DNA of 64,000 bases from Actinophytocola sp036555685 (GCF_036555685.1 NZ_DATBKY010000160.1:1-64000); one strand, 5' to 3'. Shown: positions 20,068 through 29,177, counted from the first letter of the stretch. The notes: generated by a model not told the origin, from the sequence alone. Made by a program: numbers and translations.

Positions 20068-20570
20068 GTCATGGCCTCCTTGAGCGAGGGGGACTCGTCG
20101 GTGCGCAGGGTCGCGAGCGCGCGGGAGATGTGGCTGCGCACCGTGGCGGCCTTGCAGCCGAGCAGGTCGGCGATCTCCGCGTCGGTGCAGTCCTCGTAGT
20201 AGCGCAGCAGGATCGCGGCCCGTTGCTTGCGTGGCAGCCGCGCGATCCGGTGGCGCATCGCGTCGCGCTCGGCGTGCGCGTTGGCCGGGTCGGCGACGGG
20301 GGTGCCGAGGGCGTCGAGGGTGCCGTGCGTCGAGGCGACCGTGCGAGCCGCGCGGCGTCTGCGCCACGACAGGTACTCGTTGGTGATCATCCGCTTGACG
20401 TATGCCTCGGGCGCCTGCATCGACTCGATGCGCGCCCAGCGGTGCTGCGCGCGCAGCAGGACGTCCTGCACGACATCCTGCGCGAGATGGGCGTCGCAGG
20501 TCAGCGCGGTGGCATAGCGCAGCAGACGATCGAGCCGATCGGTCACGAACGCCTCGAAGCGGTCCCGCAC
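20064..20570 (-). CDS. SigE-family ECF RNA polymerase sigma factor
   Basis: 168 residues. Region 2 (about 5-75) includes AHLAQDVVQDVLLRAQHRW, and region 4 (about 110-160) is RLPRKQRAAILLRYYEDCTDAEIADLLGCKAATVRSHISRAL, a clear helix-turn-helix. The short size and the region 2-4 linker fit the actinomycete 'SigE family' subgroup of group 4 sigma factors. No zinc-binding anti-sigma gene is next to it; its partner may be the coupled LCP membrane protein. Transcribed away from the subtilase gene at 20722. Confidence 0.9.
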   Translation of the reverse strand: MRDRFEAFVTDRLDRLLRYATALTCDAHLAQDVVQDVLLRAQHRWARIESMQAPEAYVKRMITNEYLSWRRRRAARTVASTHGTLDALGTPVADPANAHAERDAMRHRIARLPRKQRAAILLRYYEDCTDAEIADLLGCKAATVRSHISRALATLRTDESPSLKEAMT

Positions 20571-20721
20571 CGGAGCTCCCTTCGTCGGGGACAGGTGACC
20601 GTAGAACGTCGCGAACCAGGCGATTTGTTGAGTGCGACAACCTCGCCGGCGGATTTGGTGTCTTTATCACTGGACGCAGCGGCAGCCGGTGAGGTGCTGC
20701 CGCGCTCTTCTGGGAGGGTGG

Positions 20722-23700
20722 ATGATCCACGACCGAGCCCGCGCACGTGTCGCGGGCTTACTCGCCGTGGCGACCGCCGCCGCGGGCACGCTGGTGCTCG
20801 GCGGATCGGCCGCGGCGTCGGGGGCGGGGGCACCGGGGGCATCGAGCAGACCGGCGGCCGCGAGCAGGACGGTCACGCTGCTGACCGGGGACCGCGTGAC
20901 GCTGGCCGGCTCGCGCGTCGTAGTGCGGGGGGCGAAGGGACGCGAGCACGTCAGGTTCCTCAACAGCACCGACGAGCACGGCGACGTGCACGTCGTGCCG
21001 CAGGACGTCGCCCCGCGACTGGCGGCCGGCAAGCTCGACCCGCGGCTGTTCGACGTCACCGAGCTCGTCCGGGACGGCTATGACGACGCCAGGCGCAGGG
21101 ACCTGCCGCTGATCGTCGACTACGCGGGCGCGACCCCGCGCGCGGCAGGCGCGGAGGTGACGCGGAACCTGCCGGCCGTCTCCGCGGTCGCGGTCCGCGC
21201 GGACAAGAGCACCCTGTTCTGGGCGGGTGCCGGCGCCTCGGCCCGCAAGATCTGGCTCGACGGCCCGGTCCGCGCGAGCCTGGACCACAGCGTGCCGCAG
21301 ATCGGCGCGCCCGAGGCGTGGGCGGCCGGGTACACCGGCAAGGGCGCGACGGTCGCGGTGCTCGACACCGGCATCGACGCGAGCCACCCGGACCTGGCCG
21401 ACGCGGTCGCCGGCGCGAAGGACTTCACCGGCAGCGAGACCGGCACCGACGACTACTTCGGCCACGGCACGCACGTCGCGTCGATCATCACCGGCAGCGG
21501 CGCGAAGTCCGGCGGCAGGTACAAGGGCGTCGCGCCGGATGCCAAGCTGCTCAACGGAAAGGTGCTCGACGACTTCGGCGGCGGCCAGGAGTCGGGGATC
21601 ATCGCGGGCATGGAGTGGGCCGCGAACAGCGGCGCCGACGTGATCAACATGAGCCTCGGCAGCCCGTTCCCCAGCGACGGCACCGACCCCATGTCGCAGG
21701 CCGTGAACCGGCTGACCCAGCAGACCGGCGCCCTGTTCGTGATCGCGGCCGGCAACTCGGGCGGCGAGGAGACGATCGGCAGCCCCGCGGCCGCCGACGC
21801 CGCGCTGACCGTCGGCGCGGTCGACGACGAGGACAGGCTCGCCGACTTCTCCAGCGCGGGCCCGCGCCTCGGCGACGGCGCGATCAAGCCGGACCTCACC
21901 GCCCCGGGCGTGGACATCGTGGCGGCGCGGGCCGCGCACGCACAGCCGATCGGCGAGCCCGCCGAGGACGGCTACATGTCGCTCTCGGGCACCTCGATGG
22001 CCACGCCGCACGTGGCCGGCGCGGCCGCGATCGTCGCCGGCGAGCACCCGGACTGGACCGCGGCGCAGCTCAAGTCAACGCTGATGGCGACCGCGAAGCC
22101 GACCGACGGCACGGTGTTCCAGCAGGGAGCCGGCCGGGTGGACGTCGCCGCGGCGGTGCGCGGCACGGTCGCCACCGTGCCGGCGAGCGTCTCCGCCGGG
22201 GTCGCGCAGTGGCCGCACGACGACGACCAGCCGATCGCGAAGACGCTCGCCTACACCAACGCGGGCGCCGAGCCGGTGACGCTGGACGTCGCGAGCGAGA
22301 TGACCGGACCGGGCGGCGCCGCACCGGCCGGCATGTTCACCGTGTCGCCGAGCCGGGTCACCGTGCCGGCCGGCGGGCGCGCGGAGGTCACGCTCACCAT
22401 CGACACCCGCGTCGCCGCGCCGGACGGTGTCTACACCGGCTCGCTGACCGCGACCGGCGGTGCGGTCCCGGTGCACACGCCGGTCGCGGTGACCCGCGAG
22501 GTGGAGAGCTACGACGTGACGGTCAGGTCGCTGGACCACGACGGCAAGCCGACGCCGGAGTACTCGTTCCGGTTCGTCGACATCGACCACCCGAAGGCGT
22601 ACTTCCCCTACGACGAGTCCGGCACGGTCGTCGCGCGACTGCCCAAGGGACGGTTCTACTTCGAGGAGTTCGTGCAGACGGCGCGGGGGGACGACGACTG
22701 GCTGCTGACGCAGTACGTCGAGCCGGACTACGTCGTCGACCGCGACGCGGAGATCGTGGTCGACGCGCGGGACGGCAAGCGGCCCGGGTTCACCGTGGAC
22801 GAGCCGGACGCCGCGCTGGGCAGGGCGGTGCTCTCGTTCGGCCTGTCGACGCCGTGGGGCGGGACCGGCGTGACGATGGTCATGTCGAACTTCGACGGGC
22901 TGTACGTGACGCCCTCGAAGACGTCGTCGGACGCGTTCACGTTCCAGGTGGAGGGTGAGCTCGCCGAGCCCGACGGTTCGGCGGGGCAGTACAGCTTCTA
23001 CGGCAGCCCGTACCTGTACCACCTGCGCTGGCACCAGGACGGTTCCGTGCCGGCCGGACTCACGCGGACCGTGCACGACCGGCAGCTCGGGAAGGCGATC
23101 ACCGACCACGCGGCGGCCGTGCCCGGGGTGCTCGGCGTCCGGGACCAGTTCCTGACGAACAAGCTGCCCTTCCGGCTCACGGAGTTCTACACGCCGGGCG
23201 AGAAGTGGTACGACGACTTCATGGAGGCCGCGGATCCGAACGACTTCCCGGCCACCGTGCTGACGACGGCCACCGGGCAGACGTACCGGAAGGGGAAGGT
23301 CGCCCATCAGCAGTGGAACCACGCGGTGCTCGGCCCGGCGTTCCCGGTGTTCGACGGCTACCCGGACCGCTACGCCGCCCGCCTCGGCGACGAGGTCCAG
23401 GTCGACCTGCCGCTGCGCGCGGACCAGTCGCCGGCACACGACGGCTGGGACGTGACCGCGCAGGGCACGACCGAACTGCTGCGTGACGGGCAGCCGGTGG
23501 GCTCGAGCGACTACCCGGGCCTCGGCGAGTTCACCCTGCCGCCGGAGCCGGCCACGTACACCCTGCGCACGTCGGGCACGGCACCCGGCAGCGGGCTGTC
23601 TACTTCGGTCAGTGCGGAGTGGACGTTCCGGTCCGCACACGTCGACGGCGCGGCGCCGGCACCGCTGCCGCTGCTGGCGGTCCGGTTCGCGCCGAAGCTG

Positions 23701-23982
23701 GACTCGTCGAACGCGGCCCCGGCGGGCCGGTTCCGCTTCCCGGTGTACGTGCAGCGCAACGGTTCCGCGAGGCCGGGGCGGCTCCATGAGCCACGGGTGG
23801 AGGTCTCGTACGACGACGGGAAGACGTGGTCCGCGGTCCGGCTGACCCGCCACGACGGTGGGTGGCTGGCCTCGGTCGACCACCCGGCGGGCACGTCGTT
23901 CGTCTCGTTGCGGGGTTCGGTAGCGGATCGGGACGGGAACTCGGTGACGCAGACGGTGATCCGTGCGTATGCGGTGAAGTAG
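20722..23982 (+). CDS. Large secreted subtilisin-family (S8) serine protease
   Basis: 1086 residues from the ATG at 20722, which has GGGAGG just upstream. An N-terminal signal peptide with an Ala-rich core is followed by a propeptide of about 150 residues. The catalytic domain shows Asp215 in VLDTGID, His248 in GHGTHVAS, the oxyanion Asn in AAGNSGG and Ser425 in SGTSMATPHVAG. A long C-terminal part (about 480-1086) is made of beta-sandwich-like segments, with no membrane anchor or sorting signal. This architecture is common among Streptomyces and Pseudonocardiales secreted proteases that feed on extracellular protein. It is divergent from the sigma-factor gene. Confidence 0.94.
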   Translation: MIHDRARARVAGLLAVATAAAGTLVLGGSAAASGAGAPGASSRPAAASRTVTLLTGDRVTLAGSRVVVRGAKGREHVRFLNSTDEHGDVHVVPQDVAPRLAAGKLDPRLFDVTELVRDGYDDARRRDLPLIVDYAGATPRAAGAEVTRNLPAVSAVAVRADKSTLFWAGAGASARKIWLDGPVRASLDHSVPQIGAPEAWAAGYTGKGATVAVLDTGIDASHPDLADAVAGAKDFTGSETGTDDYFGHGTHVASIITGSGAKSGGRYKGVAPDAKLLNGKVLDDFGGGQESGIIAGMEWAANSGADVINMSLGSPFPSDGTDPMSQAVNRLTQQTGALFVIAAGNSGGEETIGSPAAADAALTVGAVDDEDRLADFSSAGPRLGDGAIKPDLTAPGVDIVAARAAHAQPIGEPAEDGYMSLSGTSMATPHVAGAAAIVAGEHPDWTAAQLKSTLMATAKPTDGTVFQQGAGRVDVAAAVRGTVATVPASVSAGVAQWPHDDDQPIAKTLAYTNAGAEPVTLDVASEMTGPGGAAPAGMFTVSPSRVTVPAGGRAEVTLTIDTRVAAPDGVYTGSLTATGGAVPVHTPVAVTREVESYDVTVRSLDHDGKPTPEYSFRFVDIDHPKAYFPYDESGTVVARLPKGRFYFEEFVQTARGDDDWLLTQYVEPDYVVDRDAEIVVDARDGKRPGFTVDEPDAALGRAVLSFGLSTPWGGTGVTMVMSNFDGLYVTPSKTSSDAFTFQVEGELAEPDGSAGQYSFYGSPYLYHLRWHQDGSVPAGLTRTVHDRQLGKAITDHAAAVPGVLGVRDQFLTNKLPFRLTEFYTPGEKWYDDFMEAADPNDFPATVLTTATGQTYRKGKVAHQQWNHAVLGPAFPVFDGYPDRYAARLGDEVQVDLPLRADQSPAHDGWDVTAQGTTELLRDGQPVGSSDYPGLGEFTLPPEPATYTLRTSGTAPGSGLSTSVSAEWTFRSAHVDGAAPAPLPLLAVRFAPKLDSSNAAPAGRFRFPVYVQRNGSARPGRLHEPRVEVSYDDGKTWSAVRLTRHDGGWLASVDHPAGTSFVSLRGSVADRDGNSVTQTVIRAYAVK

Positions 23983-23988
23983 GGGGAC

Positions 23989-24026
23989 GCCGTGGGGCGG
24001 GCCGCCGGTCGGTCTGGCCCCACGGC
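23989..24026 (+). terminator. Hairpin after the subtilase gene
   Basis: GCCGTGGGGC (23989-23998) and GCCCCACGGC (24017-24026) form a perfect 10-bp stem with an 18-nt loop, seven bases after the stop codon. Confidence 0.65.
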
Positions 24027-24183
24027 TCGGTCCCACGGCTGGGGTCGGCGGCTCGTCCCGACGGCTGAGCCGGCGGCGTTCGACCACAGGTCTCAGGCGT
24101 TCGCGCCGAGCTTGTCGGTGGTCGTCGCCAGGCTGGATCTCGGGGGTCGGAGGCCGCCTCGGCCGCGGTGATCGTCCGCACAG

Positions 24184-24215
24184 GACAACGCCCCCGCCTC
24201 GGCGGGGGCGTTGTC
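24184..24215. terminator. Strong bidirectional terminator
   Basis: GACAACGCCCCCGCC (24184-24198) and GGCGGGGGCGTTGTC (24201-24215) form a perfect stem of 13-15 bp. It lies eight bases after the stop of the minus-strand lipoprotein gene and also blocks read-through from the subtilase side. Confidence 0.9.
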
Positions 24216-24222
24216 TCGTCCG

Positions 24223-25047
24223 TCAGCGGGTGCCGGGGAACTCGCCCACCTGGTCCGCCGGAGGCGCCTGGATGTCGACCGGCTCGCCCCACTTCGTGTA
24301 GTCCACCTGGACCTTCACCGGGACCGCCTTGCCGCTCGTCGGGTCCGCCGTCGGCATGTCGATGATCATCCGCACCGGGAGGCCGTCGGCGTTGGTCCAC
24401 AGGTCTACCGGGAAGTCCTTCAGGCCCGACTTGATCGCTTGCTGCATCGCCTGCTTCAGCGTCGGGTCGTCCTGGGTGTCGGCCAGCTTCTGGACGTCCA
24501 CGTTGATCTTGTAGTGCGTCGTCTGCTCGCCGTTCAGGTCTTCCTTGGCCGACGACTCGATCGTGCCGGACTCCTTGAACTGTTCCAGCGCCAGGCGCGG
24601 GTCCGCGTTCTGGCGCATCTGGTCGGTCAGGCTGCCGAGCGCCTGCGCCATCGGGTTGCTCTTGTCCTTGGAGTCGATCTTGATCCACGGCTTGTCGCCG
24701 GGGGACAGGCCCTGTGGCAGCTTCATGTAGAAGACGCCGTCGAGCAGGACCACCGCCATCTTGCCCATGCCCCCGGCGTCCATGTCCATCGAGATGGCCG
24801 GGTCCGAGCCGTCGAGCTTCATGTCGCCCTCGCCCTTGACCTGCATCTCGCCGGCGCCACCGGTGAACACCATGTGCGCGGTGCTGGACTCCGCGGTCCG
24901 GTCACCCACCTGCTTGGCGAGCGCCACGAGGTTGGTGGCCGCCTCGTTCGCGTCGGCGCCCGTCGCGCTACCCTCGGTCGTGCCGCCGCACGCGGCCAGC
25001 GACACGGTCAGCGCGAGCGCCGATCCCAACGCCGCGATCCTGCGCAT
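24223..25047 (-). CDS. LppX/LprG-like lipoprotein
   Basis: 274 residues. The signal peptide ends with the lipobox SLAAC, lipidated on Cys20. The mature protein alternates strands and helices with GEGDMKLDGSDPAISMDMD, VLLDGVFYMKLPQGLSPGDKPWIKID and a long helix AMQQAIKSGLKD, the pattern of actinobacterial lipoproteins in the LppX_LprAFG clan. In mycobacteria such proteins bind or carry lipids across the periplasm, with a hydrophobic cavity. The present ligand is unknown. It is a single-gene unit with its own terminator. Confidence 0.8.
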   Translation of the reverse strand: MRRIAALGSALALTVSLAACGGTTEGSATGADANEAATNLVALAKQVGDRTAESSTAHMVFTGGAGEMQVKGEGDMKLDGSDPAISMDMDAGGMGKMAVVLLDGVFYMKLPQGLSPGDKPWIKIDSKDKSNPMAQALGSLTDQMRQNADPRLALEQFKESGTIESSAKEDLNGEQTTHYKINVDVQKLADTQDDPTLKQAMQQAIKSGLKDFPVDLWTNADGLPVRMIIDMPTADPTSGKAVPVKVQVDYTKWGEPVDIQAPPADQVGEFPGTR

Positions 25048-25122
25048 GCCTGCTCCCCTCGGATTGGCTCGTTCCGCCGACGAGCCTAACGTTCACACGT
25101 TCATGTCGGTCAGTCGTGTCGG

Positions 25123-26145
25123 TCAGTCACCGTACTCGTCGAGGCGGGCCCGTGAGGCCAGAAGCCGGCGAAGGGAAGCGAGTCTGCCCGAAGAGGCAAG
25201 GCCCTCCCCGACCACGACGTCCAGCATGCAGTCCGGGTCCTCCGGCGGTCCGAGGTGACCGCACCCGGACGGGCACTCCTCCGCCGGCTCCACGAACTCC
25301 TCGAACGCCGCCACGATGTCGTCCGGCTCCACGTGCGCCAGGCCGAAGGACCGGATGCCCGGGGTGTCGACCACCCAGCCGCCGCCGGGCAGCGGCAGCG
25401 CGACCGCGGTCGTCGACGTGTGCCGGCCCTTGCCGACCGCGCTCACGTCCCCGGTGGCACGCATGGCATCCGGCACCAGCTTGTTGACCAAAGTGGACTT
25501 TCCGACGCCGGAATGCCCCACCAGCGCGGAAACCTGGCCGGTCAGCCGTGCGCGCACCTCGTCCGGCTCGCGGTCGCTGCGGGTCACCAGGGTCGGCAGA
25601 GCCAGGTCCGCGTACGCGGCGATCACGTCGTCCGGGCTCGCCAGGTCCGACTTCGTCAGGCACAGCACCGGATGCAGCCCGCCGGCGTACGCGGCGACGA
25701 TGCAGCGGTCGATGAATCCCGTGCGGGGCGGCGGATCCGCGAGCGAGCACACGATCAGCAGCTGCTGCGCGTTCGCCACCACGACCCGCTCGTACGGGTC
25801 GTTGTCGTCGGCCGTGCGGCGCAGCACCGACGAGCGGTCGGCCACCCGCACGACCCGCGCGAGCGTGTCCGGCCGGCCGGACGTGTCGCCGACGAGGTCG
25901 ACGAGGTCGCCGACGACGATCGGGGTCCGGCCCAGCTCGCGGGCCCGCATGGCGACGATCAGCTGGTCCGGCTTGCCGTCCAGCGCGCAGGTCCAGCGGC
26001 CGCGGTCCACGCCGACGACCATCGCCGCGCGGGCGTCCGCGTGCTCGGGGCGGCGCTTCGTGCGTGGCCGGCTGCCCTTCCCCGGCCGCACGCGGACGTC
26101 GGACTCGTCGAGCCGGTTCCAGTCCGACCGCCGCCGGCCGGTCAC
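25123..26145 (-). CDS. rsgA: Ribosome small-subunit-dependent GTPase RsgA
   Basis: 340 residues. Circularly permuted GTPase that checks late 30S maturation. An N-terminal OB-fold is followed by the motifs in permuted order: G4 (CLTKSDL), G1 (VGHSGVGKST), G2 region (KGRHTSTTA) and G3 (VDTPGIRSF). A C-terminal zinc cluster with ECPSGCGHLGPPEDPDC completes it. The GTG at 26145 overlaps the aroA stop as GTGA, which decides the start and implies coupled translation. The aroA-rsgA pairing is kept in mycobacteria. Confidence 0.95.
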   Translation of the reverse strand: MTGRRRSDWNRLDESDVRVRPGKGSRPRTKRRPEHADARAAMVVGVDRGRWTCALDGKPDQLIVAMRARELGRTPIVVGDLVDLVGDTSGRPDTLARVVRVADRSSVLRRTADDNDPYERVVVANAQQLLIVCSLADPPPRTGFIDRCIVAAYAGGLHPVLCLTKSDLASPDDVIAAYADLALPTLVTRSDREPDEVRARLTGQVSALVGHSGVGKSTLVNKLVPDAMRATGDVSAVGKGRHTSTTAVALPLPGGGWVVDTPGIRSFGLAHVEPDDIVAAFEEFVEPAEECPSGCGHLGPPEDPDCMLDVVVGEGLASSGRLASLRRLLASRARLDEYGD

Positions 26146-27422
26146 GAGCTGGCGCCGTCCAGCATCGACTGCCACATGGCCGCAAAGTCGGGCAGCGTCT
26201 TGGCCGTGGTGGCGATGTCGTCCACCTCGACACCGTCCACGACCAGGCCGACGATCGCGCCCGCGGTGGCCATCCGGTGGTCGGCGTAGGCGTGCCAGGT
26301 GCCGCTCCGCAGCGGCGACGGGTCGATCGCCAGGCCGTCCTCGGTCTCGTGCGCGGCGCCGCCCAGCCCGTTGATCTCCGTGACCAGCGCCGCCAGCCGG
26401 TCGGTCTCGTGGCCGCGCAGGTGCGCGATGCCCCGCAGCACCGACGGGCCGTCCGCGAGTGCCGCCAGCGCGGCCACGGTCGGCGTCAGCTCTCCCACGT
26501 CGTGCAGGTCGATGTCCACTCCGGACAGACGAGCGGGGCCGGTCGCGGTCAGGCCCGCGGCGGACCGGGTCACCACGCAGCCCATGCGCTCGAGGATGTC
26601 GCCGATCGCGTCGCCCGGCTGGGTGGTCTCGGCCGGCCAGCCGGGCACCGTGACCGTGCCGCCCGTGACCGCGGCCGCGGCCAGGAACGGGGTGGCGTTG
26701 GACAGGTCCGGCTCGACCCGCCAGTCGCGCGCGGCGAGCGGACCGTGCTCGACGCGCCAGGTGTTCGGCGTCGCGTCGTCGACCGTGACACCGGTCTCGC
26801 GCAGCATCCGCACGGTCATGTCGATGTGCGGCAGCGAGGGGACCGGCTTGCCGTCGTGGTGGACGGTCAGGCCGGCCTCGTAGCGGGCGCCGGCGAGCAG
26901 CAGGCCCGAGACGAACTGGGACGACGCCGACGCGTCGATCGTCACCGCGCCGCCTGGCAGGCTGCCCTTGCCGTGCAGGGTGAACGGCAGCGCGTCGCCC
27001 TCGATCGACGCACCGAGCGCGCGCAGCGCGTCCAGCACGGTCGACATGGGCCGCTCGCGGGCTCGTGGGTCGCCGTCGAAGCGGATCTCGCCGTCGGCGA
27101 GCGCGGCGGCGGGCGGCACGAACCGCATCACGGTGCCGGCGAGCCCGCAGTCCACCGCCGCGGGCCCGGTCAGCCCGGCGTGCGGCTCGACCGTCACGCC
27201 GTCACCGGCTCCGTCGTCGCTGACGGTCATCGGCACGCCCAGCGCCCGCAGCGCGGCGATCATCAGGTCGGTGTCCCGGCTGCGCAGGGCACCGGTCAGC
27301 GTCCCGCCGCCCTCGCTCAGCGCGGCCAGCAGCAGCGCCCGGTTCGTGATCGACTTCGAGCCCGGAACGGCCACGGTGGCCCGCACGGGCTGGGTCGCGA
27401 CGGGCGCCTGCCACTGGTTCAT
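26142..27422 (-). CDS. aroA: 3-phosphoshikimate 1-carboxyvinyltransferase (EPSP synthase)
   Basis: Joins shikimate-3-phosphate and phosphoenolpyruvate in aromatic amino acid synthesis. 426 residues. The substrate-binding signatures are present: VPGSKSITNRALLLAA at the N-terminus, GLAGTVMRF (the phosphoenolpyruvate-binding loop), DPRARERPM and, near the C-terminus, HAYADHRMATAGAI with the family's Asp-His-Arg. In the PEP loop the class I motif would read NAGTAMR, and the Ala here is Gly in GLAGT, which is common in actinobacteria. The ATG at 27422 is preferred; a second one six codons upstream cannot be excluded. Divergent from the SRAP gene. Confidence 0.95.
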   Translation of the reverse strand: MNQWQAPVATQPVRATVAVPGSKSITNRALLLAALSEGGGTLTGALRSRDTDLMIAALRALGVPMTVSDDGAGDGVTVEPHAGLTGPAAVDCGLAGTVMRFVPPAAALADGEIRFDGDPRARERPMSTVLDALRALGASIEGDALPFTLHGKGSLPGGAVTIDASASSQFVSGLLLAGARYEAGLTVHHDGKPVPSLPHIDMTVRMLRETGVTVDDATPNTWRVEHGPLAARDWRVEPDLSNATPFLAAAAVTGGTVTVPGWPAETTQPGDAIGDILERMGCVVTRSAAGLTATGPARLSGVDIDLHDVGELTPTVAALAALADGPSVLRGIAHLRGHETDRLAALVTEINGLGGAAHETEDGLAIDPSPLRSGTWHAYADHRMATAGAIVGLVVDGVEVDDIATTAKTLPDFAAMWQSMLDGASS

Positions 27423-27515
27423 GCGTCGATGATCCCGCATGCCGCCCCTTGCGGTGCACACTGTCGGTGCGACGTGCCACGATTCGGCACGTCGGCGCGA
27501 ACGGAGGTGGTTGAC

Positions 27516-28265
27516 GTGTGCGGGAGGTACGCCGCGGCGAAGGATCCGGCCACGCTGGCCGCGGAGTTCGACGCGTACGACGCGACCGAGGACCATGCGC
27601 CGCCGGCCGATCACAACGTGGCACCCACGAAGGACGTGGTCGCGGTGGTGCAGCGGCACCCGCGCGACGACGACGGCAAGGCCGATGACAGCCGCACCGA
27701 GCGCAGCCTGCGGGTCATGCGCTGGGGGCTCATCCCGGCTTGGGCGAAGGACCGCTCGATCGGGGCGCGGATGATCAACGCGCGGTCGGAGTCGGCGGCG
27801 ACGTCGAACGCGTTCAAGACCTCGCTCGCCAAGCGGCGCTGCCTGCTGCCCGCGGACGGCTGGTTCGAGTGGAAGAAGGAAGGCGGCCACAAGCAGCCGT
27901 TCTTCATGACCCGCCCGGACGGCCGGAGCCTCGCGCTCGCCGGCCTGTGGACCGTGTGGCGCGACCCGAAGGAAAAGGACGGTCCGCCAGTGGTCAGCAC
28001 GGCCGTCCTGACGACGGCGGCCCAGGGCCAGCTGGCCGACATCCACGAGCGGATGCCGCTGATCATGACCCCGCAGCGCTGGGCGGCGTGGCTCGACCCG
28101 GACGCGGAGGAGGTCGACGGCCTGCTCGAGCCGTCCCTGGAGCTGATCGAGGAGCTCGAGCTGCGCCCGGTGTCGAGCAAGGTCAACAACGTCCGCAACA
28201 ACGGGCCCGAGCTCGTCGCCCGCGAGGAACCGGCCGCGGAACTGGACGACCCGAAGCTGTTCTAG
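27516..28265 (+). CDS. SOS response-associated peptidase (SRAP/HMCES-YedK family)
   Basis: 249 residues. These proteins attach covalently to abasic sites in single-stranded DNA through the N-terminal cysteine. The start is decided by this: the GTG at 27516 is followed directly by TGC, so removal of the initiator exposes Cys2 in CGRYA. Other family motifs are NVAPTKDV (active-site Asn), RWGLIPAWAKD, MINARSES, RCLLPADGWFEW (active-site Glu) and IHERMPLIM (active-site His). The position near sigR matches mycobacteria. A repeat-bearing small ORF follows at 28281. Confidence 0.94.
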   Translation: MCGRYAAAKDPATLAAEFDAYDATEDHAPPADHNVAPTKDVVAVVQRHPRDDDGKADDSRTERSLRVMRWGLIPAWAKDRSIGARMINARSESAATSNAFKTSLAKRRCLLPADGWFEWKKEGGHKQPFFMTRPDGRSLALAGLWTVWRDPKEKDGPPVVSTAVLTTAAQGQLADIHERMPLIMTPQRWAAWLDPDAEEVDGLLEPSLELIEELELRPVSSKVNNVRNNGPELVAREEPAAELDDPKLF

Positions 28266-28280
28266 AGACGAAGGACGCGC

Positions 28281-28442
28281 ATGACATCGCCCGAACCGCG
28301 TGGCCGCCAACCGCACCCAAGGGGAACGGGACGCAACCCAGCCACAGGTACGTGCCGAGCTGGACGGCGTCAACCCATGGTGAGGGCTAATTCCGGGGAG
28401 GCGGGCTCGGCGGCGGGCTGGGAGGTGGGCTCGGCGGCATGA
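28281..28442 (+). CDS. Small ORF coupled to the alpha/beta hydrolase gene (holds repeat copy A)
   Basis: A 53-codon ORF whose TGA overlaps the ATG of the hydrolase gene as ATGA at 28439-28442. The peptide begins MTSPEPRGRQPHPRG and is rich in Gly, Arg and Ala; I recognise no domain. Its length is identical to the ORF at 48331, but the shared repeat is read in a different frame, so the peptide itself is probably not the conserved product. It may serve translational coupling, or be incidental to an RNA element. Confidence 0.4.
   Translation: MTSPEPRGRQPHPRGTGRNPATGTCRAGRRQPMVRANSGEAGSAAGWEVGSAA
28310..28405 (+). repeat. Dispersed operon-junction element, copy A
   Basis: The core at 28310-28354 begins ACCGCACC, continues GGGGAACG and ends CCACAGGTACGTG. 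It matches copy B (53860-53904) at 40 of 45 positions and copy C (48382-48426) at 37 of 45, with no gaps. The tail TTCCGGGGAGGCGGG (28391-28405) is identical to copy B. It lies between the SRAP and hydrolase genes on the coding strand. Confidence 0.8.
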
Positions 28443-29047
28443 TCATGGAGATCGACACCCCGCACGGCACGGCCCGTGCCGAGCTGCACTGCGCGCCCGA
28501 GGCGAGGGCCGGCCTGCTGCTCGGGCACGGCGCGGGCGGGGGTGTCGGCGCCCCCGATCTGGTCGCGGCCAGCCGGGGGGCGCGGGCCGCGGGCGTGGAC
28601 GTCGCGCTGGTCGAGCAGCCCTACCGGGTGGCCGGCCGCCGCGCGCCGGCGCCGGCCCACCAGCTCGACACGGCCTGGCTCGCGGTCGCCGACCGGCTCG
28701 CCGGGGAGTGGTTCCACGACCTGCCGCTCGTGTTCGGCGGGCGGTCGTCAGGTGCGCGGGTGGCCTGCCGGACGTCGGCCGACGGGGAGGCCGTCGGCGT
28801 GCTCTGCCTCGCGTTCCCCGTCCACCCGCCGGGCAAGCCGGACAAGAGCCGGATGCCCGAGCTGGACGGCGTGACCGTGCCCACGCTGGTGGTCCAGGGG
28901 GAGTCCGACCCGTTCGGCATGCCGGGCCCGGCGCCGCACCGCGAGATCATGGTGCTACCCGGTGACCACTCGCTGCGGCGCGAAGCCACGACGCTGTCGC
29001 GGACCGTCGAGGAGTGGCTGGACCGGATCCTGCGCCCGCTCGACTGA
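28439..29047 (+). CDS. Small alpha/beta hydrolase (KANL3/Tex30-like)
   Basis: 202 residues of a compact alpha/beta hydrolase without a lid. LLLGHGAGGGVGAPDL supplies the oxyanion loop. The nucleophile elbow reads GGRSSGAR, with Ser as the probable nucleophile. VVQGESDPFGMPG carries the Asp and PGDHSL the His. The family is annotated as 'alpha/beta family hydrolase'; its substrate is unknown. The start overlaps the stop of the repeat-bearing small ORF. The sigR promoter begins twelve bases after its stop. Confidence 0.85.
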   Translation: MIMEIDTPHGTARAELHCAPEARAGLLLGHGAGGGVGAPDLVAASRGARAAGVDVALVEQPYRVAGRRAPAPAHQLDTAWLAVADRLAGEWFHDLPLVFGGRSSGARVACRTSADGEAVGVLCLAFPVHPPGKPDKSRMPELDGVTVPTLVVQGESDPFGMPGPAPHREIMVLPGDHSLRREATTLSRTVEEWLDRILRPLD

Positions 29048-29058
29048 GCAGGCCGGCG

Positions 29059-29084
29059 GGAATGCGGCGCCGACCGGGGGCGTT
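29059..29084 (+). promoter_or_regulatory. SigR-type promoter of sigR
   Basis: GGAAT at 29059-29063 and GTT at 29082-29084 are separated by exactly 18 bases, which is the consensus for disulfide-stress sigma factors SigR/SigH (GGGAAT-N18-GTT). It stands about 94 bp before the sigR start, indicating positive autoregulation as in Streptomyces and mycobacteria. Confidence 0.85.
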
Positions 29085-29177
29085 CCGTCTCACGTGTTGA
29101 CCTCAAGCCGCCGGGTACCCTCGTCCCTGTCCCGTGAACTTCCTGGCACGGGATGGTTCCAACTCGAAGGGAGCACG

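Noticed and set aside
28331..28357. Resemblance of the repeat core to a B12 box
   Set aside because: AGCCAC-AGGTACGTGCC resembles it only loosely, and the remaining conserved parts of a cobalamin riboswitch are missing.
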